The translations under genes and the position numbers were made by a program. From Corynebacterium glyciniphilum AJ 3170 (GTDB lineage: Bacteria > Actinomycetota > Actinomycetes > Mycobacteriales > Mycobacteriaceae), in the NCBI RefSeq assembly GCF_000626675.1, contig NZ_CP006842.1, positions 620,001 to 684,000 on the forward strand: 64,000 bases of DNA, in the 5' to 3' direction. Below, in pieces: positions 17,400-25,828 of the stretch. The notes below the pieces were generated by a model. That model was given only the letters and a program-made list of their open reading frames with translations, ran no database searches and was not told the DNA's origin. How positions within the stretch are numbered: the stretch's first letter is position 1; the number at the start of each line of letters is the position of its first letter.

Positions 17400-18662
17400 G
17401 TGACAGCGCACTGTGAGGTCGGTGTGTCGTCCCGCCGGATTCCCGGGTTGGCGGACCGTCTGTATGCGGATCTGACGGCACCGGCGAGGATCCGGACGGT
17501 ATCGCGGCAGCCGTTCAAGCGGGACAGCGGCGTGCTCGGAGACGCGTTCACCGCGTTCTCCATGTTTCATTCCACGGCGGAGGAACGGTGGTTGCGGCTG
17601 GCGGAAGACCACATCGACAGACTTGAGAGCGCCGTATATGACCAGCGGGTTGATCGGGTGGGTCTGTCCAACGGGCTGACCGGTCTCCTGTTGTTGCTGG
17701 ACACCGGTGACGACCGGATGACACAACGTCGGCGACTGGTTGAGGTCCTGGAACGGCGGGTCGAGGCGTTGGCGGACAACATCATCATGAAGGTGCGCGG
17801 GGACTCGGGGATGGACCGCCGCGACTACAGCTATGCGACGGGCCTTGCCGGTGTTGCCCACCGGTTCCTCGTGGCCGGTCGTAATGAACGTCTCGCGCAG
17901 CGTATCGCCGACCTCTTCGCCGACCTTTCGGGCCGTCCGTTCCCCTACGGCTTCTGGACTCCGCCGTGCCTTCTGGGGGACCGTGTCCTGGAGCGGGAAC
18001 CTGAGCTGAGTTTCGGTGCGAGGGACCTGGGGTTCGGTATGGGGTTGGCCGGGGTTGTCTCGACACTGCGGGAGGCGGCGACGGTCTTCGGCGGAGGCAG
18101 GTATCTTCATGCCGCCGGCCGCCTGGTCGATGAGATCAGGATCGATATCGATCAGCACCACGGCAGGGGAGTGTCGTCGTACCAGGTTGCACCACTCGCC
18201 GGGGAACAGCCTGCGGCGTCCGCTCCGAGCACCCCGACATGGTCGACCGGCCTGCCCGGCGTGGAGTCGGCCGTGGCGGACAGTCCCTGGCTGATGCAGA
18301 AGTTGTACCCGGGGCTCCACTGCGGTGAGGAGTACCTGGACCCGATGGTCGGGGACTTCCTGCGTCCGGGTGTGTGCAACGGGTTGGCGGGACGGCTGTA
18401 CCTTGCCGATCTCGTGGGCCTTCCGGATGATCCGCGGTGGGATGTCTCCCTGGAGAAGATGCTGCGAGGGTATGTCGACAGTGTCGTCAGCCACGACCCC
18501 GGCTTCTGGGAGGGATACGGGGGAGCCTCCGTCGTCTGGCTGAGCCGACACTGCCCGAAAGGGTACGCACCGACGCTGGCCGTCCTGGGTGCCCATAATT
18601 CGAGACAGTGGAACTCTGAGGGCGTCGGCGGGCTGCCGGGACAGGTCAGGAGAATCCGTTGA
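17400..18662 (+). CDS. LanC-fold protein with degenerate active site
   Basis: The 420-residue protein shows the repeated glycine motifs of the lanthionine cyclase alpha-toroid: GLSNGLTG (88-95), YATGLAG (145-151), GFGMGLAG (211-218), WSTGLPG (281-287), VCNGLAG (325-331) and EGYGGAS (371-377). Compared with NisC, the zinc and catalytic residues are mostly gone: the His of GxAHG is Met214, the first zinc Cys is Ser282, the second is kept as Cys326 and the zinc His is Asn327. A zinc-dependent cyclase reaction is therefore unlikely, and a binding or scaffold role is more plausible. No LanB, LanM, protease or ABC transporter lies nearby. It is convergent with two amphipathic peptide genes that contain Ser/Thr but no Cys. 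The start is GTG 17400; GTG 17424 is an alternative. Confidence 0.72.
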   Translation: MTAHCEVGVSSRRIPGLADRLYADLTAPARIRTVSRQPFKRDSGVLGDAFTAFSMFHSTAEERWLRLAEDHIDRLESAVYDQRVDRVGLSNGLTGLLLLLDTGDDRMTQRRRLVEVLERRVEALADNIIMKVRGDSGMDRRDYSYATGLAGVAHRFLVAGRNERLAQRIADLFADLSGRPFPYGFWTPPCLLGDRVLEREPELSFGARDLGFGMGLAGVVSTLREAATVFGGGRYLHAAGRLVDEIRIDIDQHHGRGVSSYQVAPLAGEQPAASAPSTPTWSTGLPGVESAVADSPWLMQKLYPGLHCGEEYLDPMVGDFLRPGVCNGLAGRLYLADLVGLPDDPRWDVSLEKMLRGYVDSVVSHDPGFWEGYGGASVVWLSRHCPKGYAPTLAVLGAHNSRQWNSEGVGGLPGQVRRIR

Positions 18663-18705
18663 GTGTGTCGCGCTCCGAGGTGTGACGGAGGGCGGTCAGA
18701 AACGA

Positions 18706-18743
18706 CGTACACCCCGCCCGACCGGAGTCGAACGGGGTGTACG
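18706..18743. terminator. Hairpin between the LanC-like gene and peptide A
   Basis: CGTACACCCCG (18706-18716) and CGGGGTGTACG (18733-18743) form a perfect 11-bp stem. It sits between two convergent 3' ends and can end transcription from both sides, although there is no strong T run. A smaller CCCC-TTGC-GGGG hairpin follows at 18753-18764. Confidence 0.6.
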
Positions 18744-18773
18744 AGCACCATTCCCCTTGCGGGGCCTGAGCTA

Positions 18774-18863
18774 TTAGCCGTTGATGGAGCCCACGATGGC
18801 CTGGAAGACGTCAACGAGAGCGGTAGCAACGGTGTTGATGATGGACTGGATGGTCTCGATCAT
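18774..18863 (-). CDS. 29-residue amphipathic peptide A
   Basis: The peptide starts MIETIQSIINTVATALVDVF and ends QAIVGSING. Isoleucine, valine, leucine and phenylalanine at positions 2, 5, 8/9, 12, 16, 19/20 and 23/24 give an amphipathic helix over nearly the whole length. Net charge is about -2, with no Lys, Arg or Cys and no leader or signal sequence. GAAAGG lies 10 nt before the ATG. A copy with the same 5' context lies 308 bp away. Known small leaderless peptides of this type include corynebacterial PorA/PorH channel peptides and staphylococcal phenol-soluble modulins; the acidic charge favours the channel-like comparison. The function is unknown, and the gene faces the LanC-like operon. 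Confidence 0.7.
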   Translation of the reverse strand: MIETIQSIINTVATALVDVFQAIVGSING

Positions 18864-19017
18864 AATGATCAGCCTTTCGGTAGGTGTTGTTGTTGTGCGG
18901 TGCAGTACCGGTGGTGGTTCCGTTCCGCTTCATATATGACAACGGCAGCGCAGAAGAAGTGTTACATCCGAGCAGAAATATTTTCTGATCGGAGCTAAAA
19001 AGGCTTTAGACATGCAA

Positions 19018-19049
19018 GAACCCCGCCCAGCGAGTGCCGGACGGGGTTC
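19018..19049. terminator. Hairpin downstream of peptide B
   Basis: GAACCCCG (19018-19025) and CGGGGTTC (19042-19049) can form an 8-bp stem downstream of the peptide B stop codon on the minus strand. A further small hairpin GACC-CCGGAG-GGTC lies at 19059-19072. This mirrors the hairpin downstream of peptide A. Confidence 0.5.
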
Positions 19050-19081
19050 GGGCCCAATGACCCCGGAGGGTCAAGGATCAA

Positions 19082-19171
19082 CTAGTTGTTGATGGAGCCA
19101 ACGACGTCCTGGAAGACGGAGACGATGGCCTCGGAAACGGTGGTGATGATGCCCTGGATGGTCTCGATCAT
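19082..19171 (-). CDS. 29-residue amphipathic peptide B, paralogue of A
   Basis: The peptide starts MIETIQGIITTVSEAIVSVF and ends QDVVGSINN. It matches peptide A at the first six and most hydrophobic positions. Differences are concentrated on the polar face (S7G, N10T, A13S, T14E, L16I, D18S, A22D), which is the pattern expected if helix amphipathicity is under selection. Net charge is about -3, again without Lys, Arg or Cys. The ribosome site and spacer (CCGAAAGG then GATCAT before the ATG) are shared with peptide A, so the pair arose by tandem duplication including the 5' leader. A separate promoter for each copy is likely because each has its own hairpin downstream. Confidence 0.7.
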   Translation of the reverse strand: MIETIQGIITTVSEAIVSVFQDVVGSINN

Positions 19172-19421
19172 GATGATCTACCTTTCGGTTGAACGTATAC
19201 GGTCTGCGACGCGTCGGCCCGGAAGGCCTTCCGTGTCACACGATTAATAGTAACGGAGACCCATCAATGGCTGTTACATAACAACTTGGTAACGACCGCA
19301 GGGCGGTCGTGTCGGGGGTGGTCGGTGTCAACTGACATGCATTTTCCGCGTTCACCCCGGGGGTGGTTATGTCGGTCAATGTAAGCATTGTCAACCGCCC
19401 GGTCCGGCGATGTAGTCATCA
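19172..19421. other. Non-coding region upstream of peptide B with clustered palindromes
   Basis: I see no gene in these 250 bp. The part nearest peptide B is AT-rich (around 19240-19295) and probably holds its promoter. Further left are short inverted repeats: TGTCA-AC-TGACA near 19326 and CAATG-TAAG-CATTG at 19377-19390. Confidence 0.4.
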
Positions 19422-19427
19422 CTACAT
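19410..19427. repeat. Perfect 7-4-7 palindrome at the end of the acyl-CoA oxidase-like gene
   Basis: ATGTAGT-CATC-ACTACAT overlaps the stop codon of the gene ending at 19422. It has operator-like geometry but lies far from any recognised start; it could act as a weak terminator stem or a regulator site. Confidence 0.4.
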
Positions 19428-21518
19428 GCCGTCGGCGGGGTGCGTCTGCGCCCGTGGCACCATGTCGTCGTAGTCCGTCATCAACGGAACATCCGCGATG
19501 TTCTCCGGCACCGCGAACGCGTCCACCAGTGTCCGTGACCAGGGACCTAGCGAATCCACCAGGTCGTTCAGTGCAGCCCGTGCCGCCTTTGTTCTCGTGC
19601 CCGTCAGCAGGTTCTGCTCCTGGTACCAGCCACTGTGCTCGTGAATGATGCTCAGCACGAACACGTCGCGCACCTGCTCCATGACCTCCTTCGCCTGACC
19701 GTCAGCCAGTTCCGCTTCGGCCTCCAGCATCGCCTCCAGGATGATCCGGTCCACATGCGCCCACGCACACTCCAGGAGATGATCCTGGGCCTTGTCCACC
19801 AGGTTGGCAGCATCCTTGATGTCCATCTTCTGCGCCGGCCGAATCCGGCGAATCAGCGACATCAACAGGCGGTTTTCGCGCTCGGTGAGCAACTCCACCT
19901 GGTTCGCCGGGTCGAAGAGGGACGTTTCTTCCTTATCCGTGAAGGAATCCACCAGGTTCTGGATCAACGTGTCCGCCGCCGTGCGACGCTTCAGCAACGT
20001 GCCGAAGTTGTCCAGACCGAAGCGCACCAACTCCAACGGCTTCAGATCTCCGACCTCGCGGGAGAAGCCGGTCAGCAGTTCTTTAGCCGCCAACTGCATC
20101 ATCACCACGTTGTCGCCCTCGAAGGTGGTGAACACATCCGAATCCGCCTTGAACGTGGTCAACAGGTTCTCCGTCATGTAGCCCGCGCCGCCACATGCCT
20201 CACGGCACTCCTGGATCGTGCGCGTCGCATGAGCGGTGTTCGCTGCCTTCAGGGCCGCTGCATGGGCCTCCAGCTCGCGCTGGTCCCACCGCTGCTCCTT
20301 CGTCATGTCGGTCCGGTCGATCTCGGCACTCTCAAGGTCGTGGATACGCGCGATCAACTGGTTTGACGCCAGCTGCAGGCCGTAGCTGCGGGCAATCAGC
20401 GGGATCAGACGCAAACGGTGTTTACGGTGCTCAATGAGCTTGTTCTCCGGCAGGTCATCGTCTGCAGCGAACTGGCGGCGGAGATTCGCGTACCGGGTCG
20501 CGATCGTCAGAGCGGATCGGGCCGCGGCACCGGAGGCTGCCCCCACGGTGATGCGTCCGCGGATCAGCGCGCCCAGCATGGTGAAGAAGCGAGCCCCGTC
20601 GGACTCGATAGGGGAGGAGTACTCGCCGTCCTCCGAGACGTCCGCGAACCGGTTCAGCAGGTTCTCCCGGGGGACTCGCACATGGTCGAAGGTGAACGTC
20701 CCGTTGTCTACGCCCTTCAGGCCGCCCTTGTGCAGGTGGTCGCCGATACCGACGCCGGGCTTCGCCTTCCCGTCTTCGTCGCGGACCTCCACGACGATGC
20801 AGTGCACCCCGTGCGAATCCCCCAGGTCGCCATCTTCGTTCGGCGTGAACAGCTGGCAGAACACCGCAGCCATACGTGCGTGTTTCGCGGCATTGCCGAT
20901 GTACCACTTCTCTGCCGAGGCGACGGGGGTGTTGATCACGAACTCCTGGGTGTCCCGGTCATAGACGGCGGTGGTCTCCACGGACTGGACGTCCGACCCG
21001 TGCCCGCGTTCCGTCATCGCGAAAGATCCGAGGGTGCGCAGCTCCATGATGTCCTTGATGAGCGGGATGTGGCGCTCGGTCCCGAGATTTTCCACAGCGC
21101 CACCCCACAGCCCCCACTGCACCCCGGCCTTGACCATCAGTGACAGGTCAGCGCCACCCACCGCTTCAATTGCGGACAGCGTGGCACCGAGATCACCGGT
21201 TCCACCGTGATCCTTGTGGAATGTTCCCCGGGGCGCGCCCGTCTCGAGCATGTCGGACATTTGAGACAGGGTTCGTTCCCGCGCTTCGTCCATGCTCAGT
21301 GTGTCATCGGGGTAGAGGTTCTTCTCCGCGATCAACGCGCGGGTCTCGTTTTTCACATCCGCCCAACGGCCGTCCAGGATCTCCTGGAGTTCGGCGGCCA
21401 CGGCCTTGCGGACTGCGCGGTCCGCCTGATCACGCAACTTCGCCGGACGGTCGTTGCCGCGGCGGGTCAGACTCGCCGCGATCTTCGTGGTGTCGGGGGT
21501 CTTGTCAGTGTGTGCCAT
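19422..21518 (-). CDS. Acyl-CoA oxidase/dehydrogenase-family flavoprotein
   Basis: At 698 residues this is much longer than ordinary acyl-CoA dehydrogenases (about 390) and matches the acyl-CoA oxidase length. After a helical N terminus come the FAD/substrate motifs GSFAMTERGHGSDVQ (about 167-181) and SAEKWYIGNAAKHA. The dehydrogenase helical domain has ECREACGGAGYM and the catalytic segment FTTFEGDNVVMMQLAAKEL with the expected base Glu in FEGDN. A C-terminal extension of about 220 residues resembles the second helical domain of acyl-CoA oxidases. It would catalyse the first step of fatty acyl-CoA beta-oxidation, with oxygen or another electron acceptor. It is divergent from an MFS gene by 63 bp; co-regulation is possible but not shown. 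Confidence 0.82.
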   Translation of the reverse strand: MAHTDKTPDTTKIAASLTRRGNDRPAKLRDQADRAVRKAVAAELQEILDGRWADVKNETRALIAEKNLYPDDTLSMDEARERTLSQMSDMLETGAPRGTFHKDHGGTGDLGATLSAIEAVGGADLSLMVKAGVQWGLWGGAVENLGTERHIPLIKDIMELRTLGSFAMTERGHGSDVQSVETTAVYDRDTQEFVINTPVASAEKWYIGNAAKHARMAAVFCQLFTPNEDGDLGDSHGVHCIVVEVRDEDGKAKPGVGIGDHLHKGGLKGVDNGTFTFDHVRVPRENLLNRFADVSEDGEYSSPIESDGARFFTMLGALIRGRITVGAASGAAARSALTIATRYANLRRQFAADDDLPENKLIEHRKHRLRLIPLIARSYGLQLASNQLIARIHDLESAEIDRTDMTKEQRWDQRELEAHAAALKAANTAHATRTIQECREACGGAGYMTENLLTTFKADSDVFTTFEGDNVVMMQLAAKELLTGFSREVGDLKPLELVRFGLDNFGTLLKRRTAADTLIQNLVDSFTDKEETSLFDPANQVELLTERENRLLMSLIRRIRPAQKMDIKDAANLVDKAQDHLLECAWAHVDRIILEAMLEAEAELADGQAKEVMEQVRDVFVLSIIHEHSGWYQEQNLLTGTRTKAARAALNDLVDSLGPWSRTLVDAFAVPENIADVPLMTDYDDMVPRAQTHPADGM

Positions 21519-21581
21519 ACCACTCGATATTACGTGGGAATCAGGTCCTCGGTGAGCGGTCGGACATCATGAGGTCCTACC

Positions 21582-22865
21582 ATGTGGGGCATGACCGAGA
21601 ACGAGCGCAATGAGCAGGTTCCCTCATTGAACCCGCACCACCAACAGGCCGGACGCACGTCCCGCTACTCCAAGGCCTGGCTATTCGTGGCCTTCGCCGT
21701 GTTCAGCGTGGCGTGGGGCGGTAATGAAGCGACCCCCATGCTCGTCTTCTACCGCCAGGAAGCCGTATTCAGTGAGGTCTTCGTCGACTCCTTGCTGGTG
21801 TCCTACGCTGTCGGCATCATTGCCGGGCTGTTGATCTGTGGTCCTCTGTCGGACCGCTTCGGTCGCAAGGCCGTGATGCTCCCGGCACCGGCAATTGCTC
21901 TGTTGGGAAGCGTATTCATCGCTCTCGGTGAAACCACCGAGACGGTCATGTTCATCGGGCGGATCCTTGCCGGGCTTGCCGTCGGTATCGCGATGTCGGT
22001 CGGAGGCTCCTGGATCAAAGAACTCTCCACTCCGTCGTTCGACCCCGCCGCGGTGCCTTCATCCGGGGCCAAACGCGCGACGATGTCGTTGACCGCTGGT
22101 TTCGGACTCGGCGCGGGTCTGGCTGGTGTCCTGGCGGAATGGGGGCCCATTCCCGGGCAGCTGCCCTATATCGTGCACTGTGTTATTTCCGTCGTCGCGC
22201 TCGCCGGCCTGATGACGGTGCCTGAGACCCGCCAGTCCGCACATCTGAAGGTGAAGGGCTCCTTCTGGTCCGACATCCTTGTCCCGACGATCACGCACCC
22301 GCGGTTCCTTACCGTGGTTGCACCGATCGCGCCGTGGGTGTTCGGCGCTGCGGGAGTGGCCTACGCCATCACACCGCGCCTGGTCCAGGACCAGGTGGAC
22401 GTGCCCGTCGCCTTCTCTGGTCTACTCACCGTCATCGCGTTGGCGTCTGGCTTTACGATTCAGCAGTTCGGGCCCCGGATCAATACCGAGCACAATGCGC
22501 GCGGTCCGATCGTCGCGTTGATCCTCGTGATCGTCGGCATGGCGGTCGCCACCGTCACCGCGGTCGACATCGCGGTGTGGAGCGCCGTCATCGTCGCCAT
22601 CGTCCTCGGCGCCGCCTACGGACTGTGCCTGATCAGTGGGCTGACTGAGGTGCAGCGGATTGCAGGGCCGGATGACCTGGCGGGATTGACCGCTGCGTAC
22701 TACACGTTGACCTACATCGGTTTCTTCTTCCCGATGATCCTCACACGGCTGTCCTCCACGTTCACCTATCCCGAGATGCTCGGTGCGGGGATCGTGGTCG
22801 CCGTGGTCTTCCTCGTGATCGTCACTGTGTTCTCGCGGAAGAATCTGCCGTCGACGGGGGAGTAA
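21582..22865 (+). CDS. Major facilitator superfamily transporter
   Basis: The 427-residue protein has about twelve membrane helices and the MFS A motif GPLSDRFGRKAVML between helices 2 and 3. A long, partly polar loop around residues 130-165 follows the GRILAGLAVGIAMSVGGSWIKE helix. Helix breaks and loop charges fit an efflux or metabolite carrier, but the substrate cannot be read. ATG 21582 follows GAGG at 7 nt. The 3' end overlaps the convergent flippase-like gene by 44 bp, so neither gene has its own terminator there. The divergent gene encodes an acyl-CoA oxidase-like enzyme. Confidence 0.85.
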   Translation: MWGMTENERNEQVPSLNPHHQQAGRTSRYSKAWLFVAFAVFSVAWGGNEATPMLVFYRQEAVFSEVFVDSLLVSYAVGIIAGLLICGPLSDRFGRKAVMLPAPAIALLGSVFIALGETTETVMFIGRILAGLAVGIAMSVGGSWIKELSTPSFDPAAVPSSGAKRATMSLTAGFGLGAGLAGVLAEWGPIPGQLPYIVHCVISVVALAGLMTVPETRQSAHLKVKGSFWSDILVPTITHPRFLTVVAPIAPWVFGAAGVAYAITPRLVQDQVDVPVAFSGLLTVIALASGFTIQQFGPRINTEHNARGPIVALILVIVGMAVATVTAVDIAVWSAVIVAIVLGAAYGLCLISGLTEVQRIAGPDDLAGLTAAYYTLTYIGFFFPMILTRLSSTFTYPEMLGAGIVVAVVFLVIVTVFSRKNLPSTGE

Positions 22866-24087
22866 GCGCCGGCCGGTATGTCAGCACCGCGAGATGAACA
22901 ACTACTCCCGCCAGCGGTGCCAGCCCCAGGGCAAGGAGTGCGCGGGCCTCCGGCGATGCGTCGATGAGCAGGAGACAGACAGCGACAACCGTCGCCACGG
23001 CCCAGCCGGCCAGGTACAGGGAATGGCGCTCTGCCGCATGCGCGGCCGAACCGGTCACCATCAGCAGTGCCGTCGACCCTGAGGCCACAGTCAATGAGGC
23101 GAGCACCAGTGGCGAGCTGACGAGTTCAACATCGAAGAACAGCAGCATCAACGGGCGCGCCAGCCAGTACGCGGCCACCCCGCCGACCGCTGCAGTCGAC
23201 ACAATGATCGCAGACGGTAACGCGCAGGCACGGAGTATCCGGTCGCGGCGTTCCGTGAAGTGCACGATCAACGCCGGTTGAAAACGTTGCAGGGGGACTA
23301 ACAGCGGCGCGCGGGTCAGTGTCACCGCCGTGATGACGGCGGCGAGCGTTCCGGGGGCGACACCTGTGCCGGAGGTGAAAGTGATCAACACCGGGAATCC
23401 GGTGATCAACACCGCATTCGCGCCCGACGCGAGCATCGCTTTGATCGTCCGGCGGATAAACTCGCCGGTCGCGACGTCCCCCACCTCGCGCAGCACAGCA
23501 CGCTGAGCGGGGACGAAAAACAGCAGACCCAGCCATGTCGCGGCACCGATGACGGTGACCAGCAGGAAGGCGAGCAGGTGCCAGCCCAGTGCCCAGGCGA
23601 CGAGGGCCAGCAGAATACGTACTGCACTGTCCACGCTGATCAACCAGGCGAACGAGGTCCAGCGGGTGGTCGCAGACAACAGGCCGCAGACAGCCGCCTG
23701 GAAGGTGTAGGACGCCAGCCCTCCTGCCAACAGGACGACCCCGGCAACCTCGAGGTTCTGCCCGTCGGGAAGGGTCCTTCCCGACCACAGTGGTGCGAGC
23801 GCCACTGCGAGGAACCCGACAATGCCGGCGAAGCCGACCGCGACGGTCATCGGGCGCGCGCAGGAGGAAGGGGCGGGCAACGTGCGGCCCGACGGGGTGT
23901 GGCGTGCGGCTACTGAACGCGTGGTCTCCTGCAGGAGTCCGTCGATCAGGCCGGCGAGGGCGAAGAACAGCCCCCAGAACACGGAGAATGCTTCATAACT
24001 GACTGTGTCGAGTGCACGGCCGGCCACGACAATCACCGCATAACCGGAAACCGCCACCACGAGAGTGGCGGCGGACAGGGCCCTCAC
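22822..24087 (-). CDS. Polysaccharide flippase-like membrane protein (MOP superfamily)
   Basis: The 421-residue protein has about twelve membrane helices arranged in two similar halves. Its first helix pair (ATLVVAVSGYAVIVVAGRAL and FSVFWGLFFALAGLIDGLLQE) and repeated Pro/Gly kinks resemble Wzx/MurJ-like lipid-linked sugar flippases. There is no long soluble domain. A cell-envelope role is plausible because the next upstream minus-strand features are a mycolyltransferase and a porin-like peptide, but the mycolyltransferase gene is only 49 bp upstream in the same direction and the two may be co-transcribed. The start is a GTG with a weak ribosome site and is uncertain. The end overlaps the MFS gene. 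Confidence 0.6.
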   Translation of the reverse strand: MRALSAATLVVAVSGYAVIVVAGRALDTVSYEAFSVFWGLFFALAGLIDGLLQETTRSVAARHTPSGRTLPAPSSCARPMTVAVGFAGIVGFLAVALAPLWSGRTLPDGQNLEVAGVVLLAGGLASYTFQAAVCGLLSATTRWTSFAWLISVDSAVRILLALVAWALGWHLLAFLLVTVIGAATWLGLLFFVPAQRAVLREVGDVATGEFIRRTIKAMLASGANAVLITGFPVLITFTSGTGVAPGTLAAVITAVTLTRAPLLVPLQRFQPALIVHFTERRDRILRACALPSAIIVSTAAVGGVAAYWLARPLMLLFFDVELVSSPLVLASLTVASGSTALLMVTGSAAHAAERHSLYLAGWAVATVVAVCLLLIDASPEARALLALGLAPLAGVVVHLAVLTYRPALTPPSTADSSARTQ

Positions 24088-24136
24088 GGGGCCGGTTGTT
24101 TTCCGGGCGACGGTGCGAATCGGAGGTCAGACCGAG

Positions 24137-25531
24137 TTACTCGTTGCCTTCGGCGTTCTGCTCGGCGAGTGCTTCGCCGACAGCGTCCGTGATCGGCAGC
24201 AGGGAGGAGACCGGGGTGGAACCCTTGGCGCCCATGCCCGGGTTCTTCTCCAGGTAGTCGGCCTTGCCCGCGTCGCGCTGCTCGACAGCCTGTGCCCCGT
24301 TGCCGGGGAAGAGGCCCTCGGAGATCGTGGGCCAGGAGTCGAACATGTCGTCCTGCCAGTAGCCCCACTGGTGAGTGCCGGTGTTGCGGAAGTTGTAGAC
24401 CAGGTTGTTGGAGTCCTGGGTGATGCCTTCGGCATCGGTGGTGGACTTCAGCATGTGGGTGCAGGCGTTGGTCACCGCTTCGATGGCGCCACCCTCGACC
24501 GCGGGAGTGATGGAGCCGGGGAGGAAGCCGTTGAGACGGTCGCCGGAGGGAACGTCGTGCTCGCCCATCAGCCCGCTGGAGGAGGAGACGTAGATGTTCT
24601 TCTGGTCCTTGAGATCGGCAGCGTTGACCAGGGCGTCGTTCTCGCGAGCCACCTTGCCGTTGCGGTCGCCCCACATCTGCTCGTAGGTGGCGTTGCCGCG
24701 GTCCAGGACGATGTCCACGGTGCGTGCCATCTCGCCGGAGGTGGCGGCGCAACCGGAGTAGGCGCCGATGGAGTCGTAGAAGCCGGAGTACTTCTCGCCG
24801 TAGACCAGGGTGGTCGAGCCGGTCATGGACATGCCGATGATGGAACGGTTGGGGTTGTATGTGCCGAGGGCTTCTTCCATCGGCCCAGGGAGTTCCTGGA
24901 CGAGGAACGTCTCCCATGCCTGCGTGTTGCCGCCCTTGTCGAGGGTTTCGTTCGGCTGCTCCCAGTCGGTGTAGTAGGAGAACGCCCCTTCCATGGGGAT
25001 GACGACGTTGACGTTGCCGATCTGGTTGCCGTAGAAGTCGATGGCGTTGGTCTGGCGCAGCCAGTTGGCTGCACCCTCGCCACCGTCAGCCCCGTTGAGC
25101 AGGTAGATGGTGGGGGCGTTCCGAGGGTCTTCCTTGGCACGGATCGTCACGATCGGGATGTTGCGGTTCATCGCCTTGGAGTGCACCATGCGCTCTTCCA
25201 TGCGGGTGTACCGGTCACCGGCCTTCCAGGAGGTGCCTTCCTCTTCGTTGGAGCCGTCTTCTGCCTGGTAGAGGTAGTCGCGCCAGGCGGCCTTGGACTC
25301 CTCGACGTAGTTGGCCCCTTCCGCTGCAGCGCGCGTGGGGAAGGGGGTGTTGACGGTCGCAGTGTTCCGGTAATCCGAAGCCGGACGACCGTCGCCGGAG
25401 TCGGCAGGCGCAGAAACAGGCTGGGCCTCGCCAGCGAATGCGGCACCTGTGCCGAGCACACTCATGACGGACAGGGGCAGGGCTGTGGCGACGGCGGCGG
25501 CCGTGACGCGGGCGATGGCGCGCTTGTTCAT
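24137..25531 (-). CDS. Secreted mycolyltransferase (antigen 85 / corynomycolyltransferase family)
   Basis: The 464-residue protein has a signal peptide ending near AFA-GE (residue 33) and an alpha/beta-hydrolase esterase domain. It contains YLLNGADGGEGAANWL (oxyanion region), nucleophile elbow GMSMTG (Ser235) and GTHQWGYW with catalytic His387; Cys261 lies shortly after the nucleophile region. Such enzymes transfer mycolic acids from trehalose monomycolate to arabinogalactan, trehalose or Ser residues of small porins. Its N-terminal region before the domain is longer than in Ag85. GAGGA precedes the ATG. Immediately divergent is a gene for a PorH-like 36-residue peptide, a natural candidate substrate for O-mycoloylation. 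The flippase-like gene follows 49 bp downstream. Confidence 0.88.
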   Translation of the reverse strand: MNKRAIARVTAAAVATALPLSVMSVLGTGAAFAGEAQPVSAPADSGDGRPASDYRNTATVNTPFPTRAAAEGANYVEESKAAWRDYLYQAEDGSNEEEGTSWKAGDRYTRMEERMVHSKAMNRNIPIVTIRAKEDPRNAPTIYLLNGADGGEGAANWLRQTNAIDFYGNQIGNVNVVIPMEGAFSYYTDWEQPNETLDKGGNTQAWETFLVQELPGPMEEALGTYNPNRSIIGMSMTGSTTLVYGEKYSGFYDSIGAYSGCAATSGEMARTVDIVLDRGNATYEQMWGDRNGKVARENDALVNAADLKDQKNIYVSSSSGLMGEHDVPSGDRLNGFLPGSITPAVEGGAIEAVTNACTHMLKSTTDAEGITQDSNNLVYNFRNTGTHQWGYWQDDMFDSWPTISEGLFPGNGAQAVEQRDAGKADYLEKNPGMGAKGSTPVSSLLPITDAVGEALAEQNAEGNE

Positions 25532-25828
25532 TCGGTCCTCAACAAGAAAAGTCAGTAAAACGGTGCAAGGCAGACTCCGTCAGCATAGCGGGTGGTCCCG
25601 CAGTCCGTAAGCCCAAACCCTATTTCACGTGAGGAAACGGTTGGTCCGTTAACCCCGTTACTCCCCCGGTGTCTCCGGACGTGGTGACGTCGGAGCCACG
25701 CAGGTAGTCCCCACCCCCTTTTGCGCCATGAAATAGTGCCGGGTGTAGCACGCTGCGACGGCGGACCGTTTAAGGTGGGGCGAGCCACCAAGGCGCGCAT
25801 CCCCGCACACGTGAAAGAGGAACCCGTA

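Noticed and set aside
17400..19171. Classical lanthipeptide cluster
   Set aside because: The candidate peptides contain no cysteine, the LanC-like protein has lost its zinc ligands, and no dehydratase, protease or ABC exporter is present.
18774..19171. Phenol-soluble-modulin or leaderless bacteriocin peptides
   Set aside because: Size and helix pattern fit, but these peptides are acidic and lack Lys/Arg, unlike most lytic toxins, so I did not assign a toxin function.
24065..25558. 497-codon plus-strand open frame opposite the mycolyltransferase
   Set aside because: Val/Gly/Asp-rich antisense shadow of a clearly recognisable gene; no ribosome site or family motif.
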